Shown here piece after piece: positions 63,530 through 64,000 of a stretch of DNA of 64,000 bases; within the stretch, counting starts at the first letter, position 1, and each line of letters begins with the position of its first letter. The stretch is from Advenella kashmirensis W13003 (lineage in GTDB: Bacteria; Pseudomonadota; Gammaproteobacteria; Burkholderiales; Burkholderiaceae_B), in assembly GCF_000506985.1 (NCBI RefSeq), contig NZ_KI650980.1:248001-312000 (forward strand). Direction: 5' to 3'. The notes under the pieces are model-generated. The model saw nothing but the letters and a program-made list of their open reading frames with translations. It was not told the origin of the DNA and did not search any database. The translations under genes and the position numbers were made by a program.

Positions 63530-64000
63530 TGGCGCAGAACAGTGAGGTGATTCTGGCCGAACCGCGCGGCTTCTGTGCCGGCGTGGATCGCGCCATTGAT
63601 ATCGTGGAGCGGGCGCTGGAATTGCACGGCGCGCCGATTTACGTTCGCCATGAAATCGTCCACAACAAATTCGTGGTCGAGAGCCTGCGCGATAAAGGCG
63701 CGATCTTCATCGATGAACTGGATCAGGCGCCGGCCGGCGCCATCGTGGTCTTTTCTGCTCACGGTGTATCACGCGCGGTGCGGGCAGAAGCGCAATTGCG
63801 CGAGCTGCGTATCTTTGATGCCACCTGTCCGCTGGTCACCAAGGTCCATATTGAAGTGGCCAAGATGCATGCCGCCGGCCTGGAAATCGTCATGATCGGA
63901 CATAAGGGCCATCCCGAGGTGGAAGGCACGCTGGGACAGGCAGTGGGCCGCATGCATCTGGTGGAAACGCCCGAGGATGTTGCCGCCCTGCAGGTGGACA
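63529..64000 (+). CDS. ispH: 4-hydroxy-3-methylbut-2-enyl diphosphate reductase, N-terminal part
   Basis: Last enzyme of the MEP isoprenoid pathway; a 4Fe-4S protein making IPP and DMAPP. The first 157 codons are in the window and the gene runs off the end. Visible: [19 protein letters not shown] with the first cluster Cys, [33 protein letters not shown] with the second cluster Cys, and [14 protein letters not shown] 63529 overlaps the fkpB stop. Confidence 0.96.
   Translation, partial: MAQNSEVILAEPRGFCAGVDRAIDIVERALELHGAPIYVRHEIVHNKFVVESLRDKGAIFIDELDQAPAGAIVVFSAHGVSRAVRAEAQLRELRIFDATCPLVTKVHIEVAKMHAAGLEIVMIGHKGHPEVEGTLGQAVGRMHLVETPEDVAALQVD

Noticed and set aside
1-64000. CRISPR arrays, insertion sequences, phage genes, toxin-antitoxin modules, rRNA and tRNA genes
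   Set aside because: Looked for repeats with regular spacing, transposase motifs and tRNA-like cloverleaf sequences by eye; nothing convincing. A tRNA or sRNA scan by program could still find something small.

Overview
This 64 kb window is ordinary, gene-dense chromosome from a betaproteobacterium, most likely Burkholderiales, family Alcaligenaceae (Bordetella/Advenella type). The reasons are the syntenic block yceD-rpmF-plsX-fabHDG-acpP-fabF-rpoE-rseA-rseB-mucD-lepA-lepB-rnc-era-recO, a Bug/TctC-type solute receptor, the pepA-holC pair divergent from lptF, and the general protein similarity. I see no insertion sequences, phage genes, CRISPR arrays, rRNA or tRNA genes. Genus assignment is inference.

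Layout. 0-2.4 kb: the end of an MsrQ-like membrane protein, an AmiD-like amidase lipoprotein, and an overlapping methyltransferase/Maf pair on the minus strand. 2.4-9.1 kb: the type II fatty-acid synthesis cluster with yceD and rpmF. 9.1-13.2 kb: the envelope-stress sigma factor operon (rpoE, anti-sigma factor, RseB/MucB, MucD protease). 13.4-18.3 kb: lepA-lepB-rnc-era-recO. 18.4-25.8 kb: a DUF4139 protein, a Bug receptor, an AraC regulator, the threonine catabolic operon kbl-tdh, and a Bax-inhibitor-1-like membrane protein. 25.9-31.3 kb: pepA-holC plus a disordered-protein gene, divergent from lptF, then cysB.

31.4-49.8 kb is a fatty-acid and acetate catabolism region. It holds fadD, a secreted chalcone-isomerase-fold protein, fadL, the fused hydratase/dehydrogenase, a thiolase and fadE behind a TetR regulator. 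After a DUF2325 gene with a Fur-like box and an NlpC/P60 gene, it continues with acetyl-CoA synthetase, ETF-ubiquinone oxidoreductase, an acyl-CoA thioesterase and a two-subunit 3-oxoacid CoA-transferase. Together these cover uptake, activation, beta-oxidation, electron transfer to quinone, and acetate/ketoacid activation.

49.9-64 kb: a DUF423 protein, an M24 peptidase, a YeiH-type exporter divergent from its LysR regulator, rpmB-rpmG, a three-gene operon (ArnT-like glycosyltransferase, MATE pump, Bcr/CflA pump), rpmE type B, a small unknown protein, a kynureninase homologue, radC, an FKBP-type isomerase and the start of ispH.

Points most worth a second look: (1) the kynureninase homologue has Ala where the PLP-binding Lys should be, and Ala in place of the PLP-stacking Phe; (2) a signal-peptide-bearing chalcone-isomerase-fold protein sits between fadL and fadD, suggesting a periplasmic fatty-acid carrier; (3) the acsA leader contains a short ORF whose ribosome-binding site can be locked in a hairpin with a competing downstream partner; (4) lptF has no lptG beside it; (5) a long perfect inverted repeat lies downstream of rpmE.
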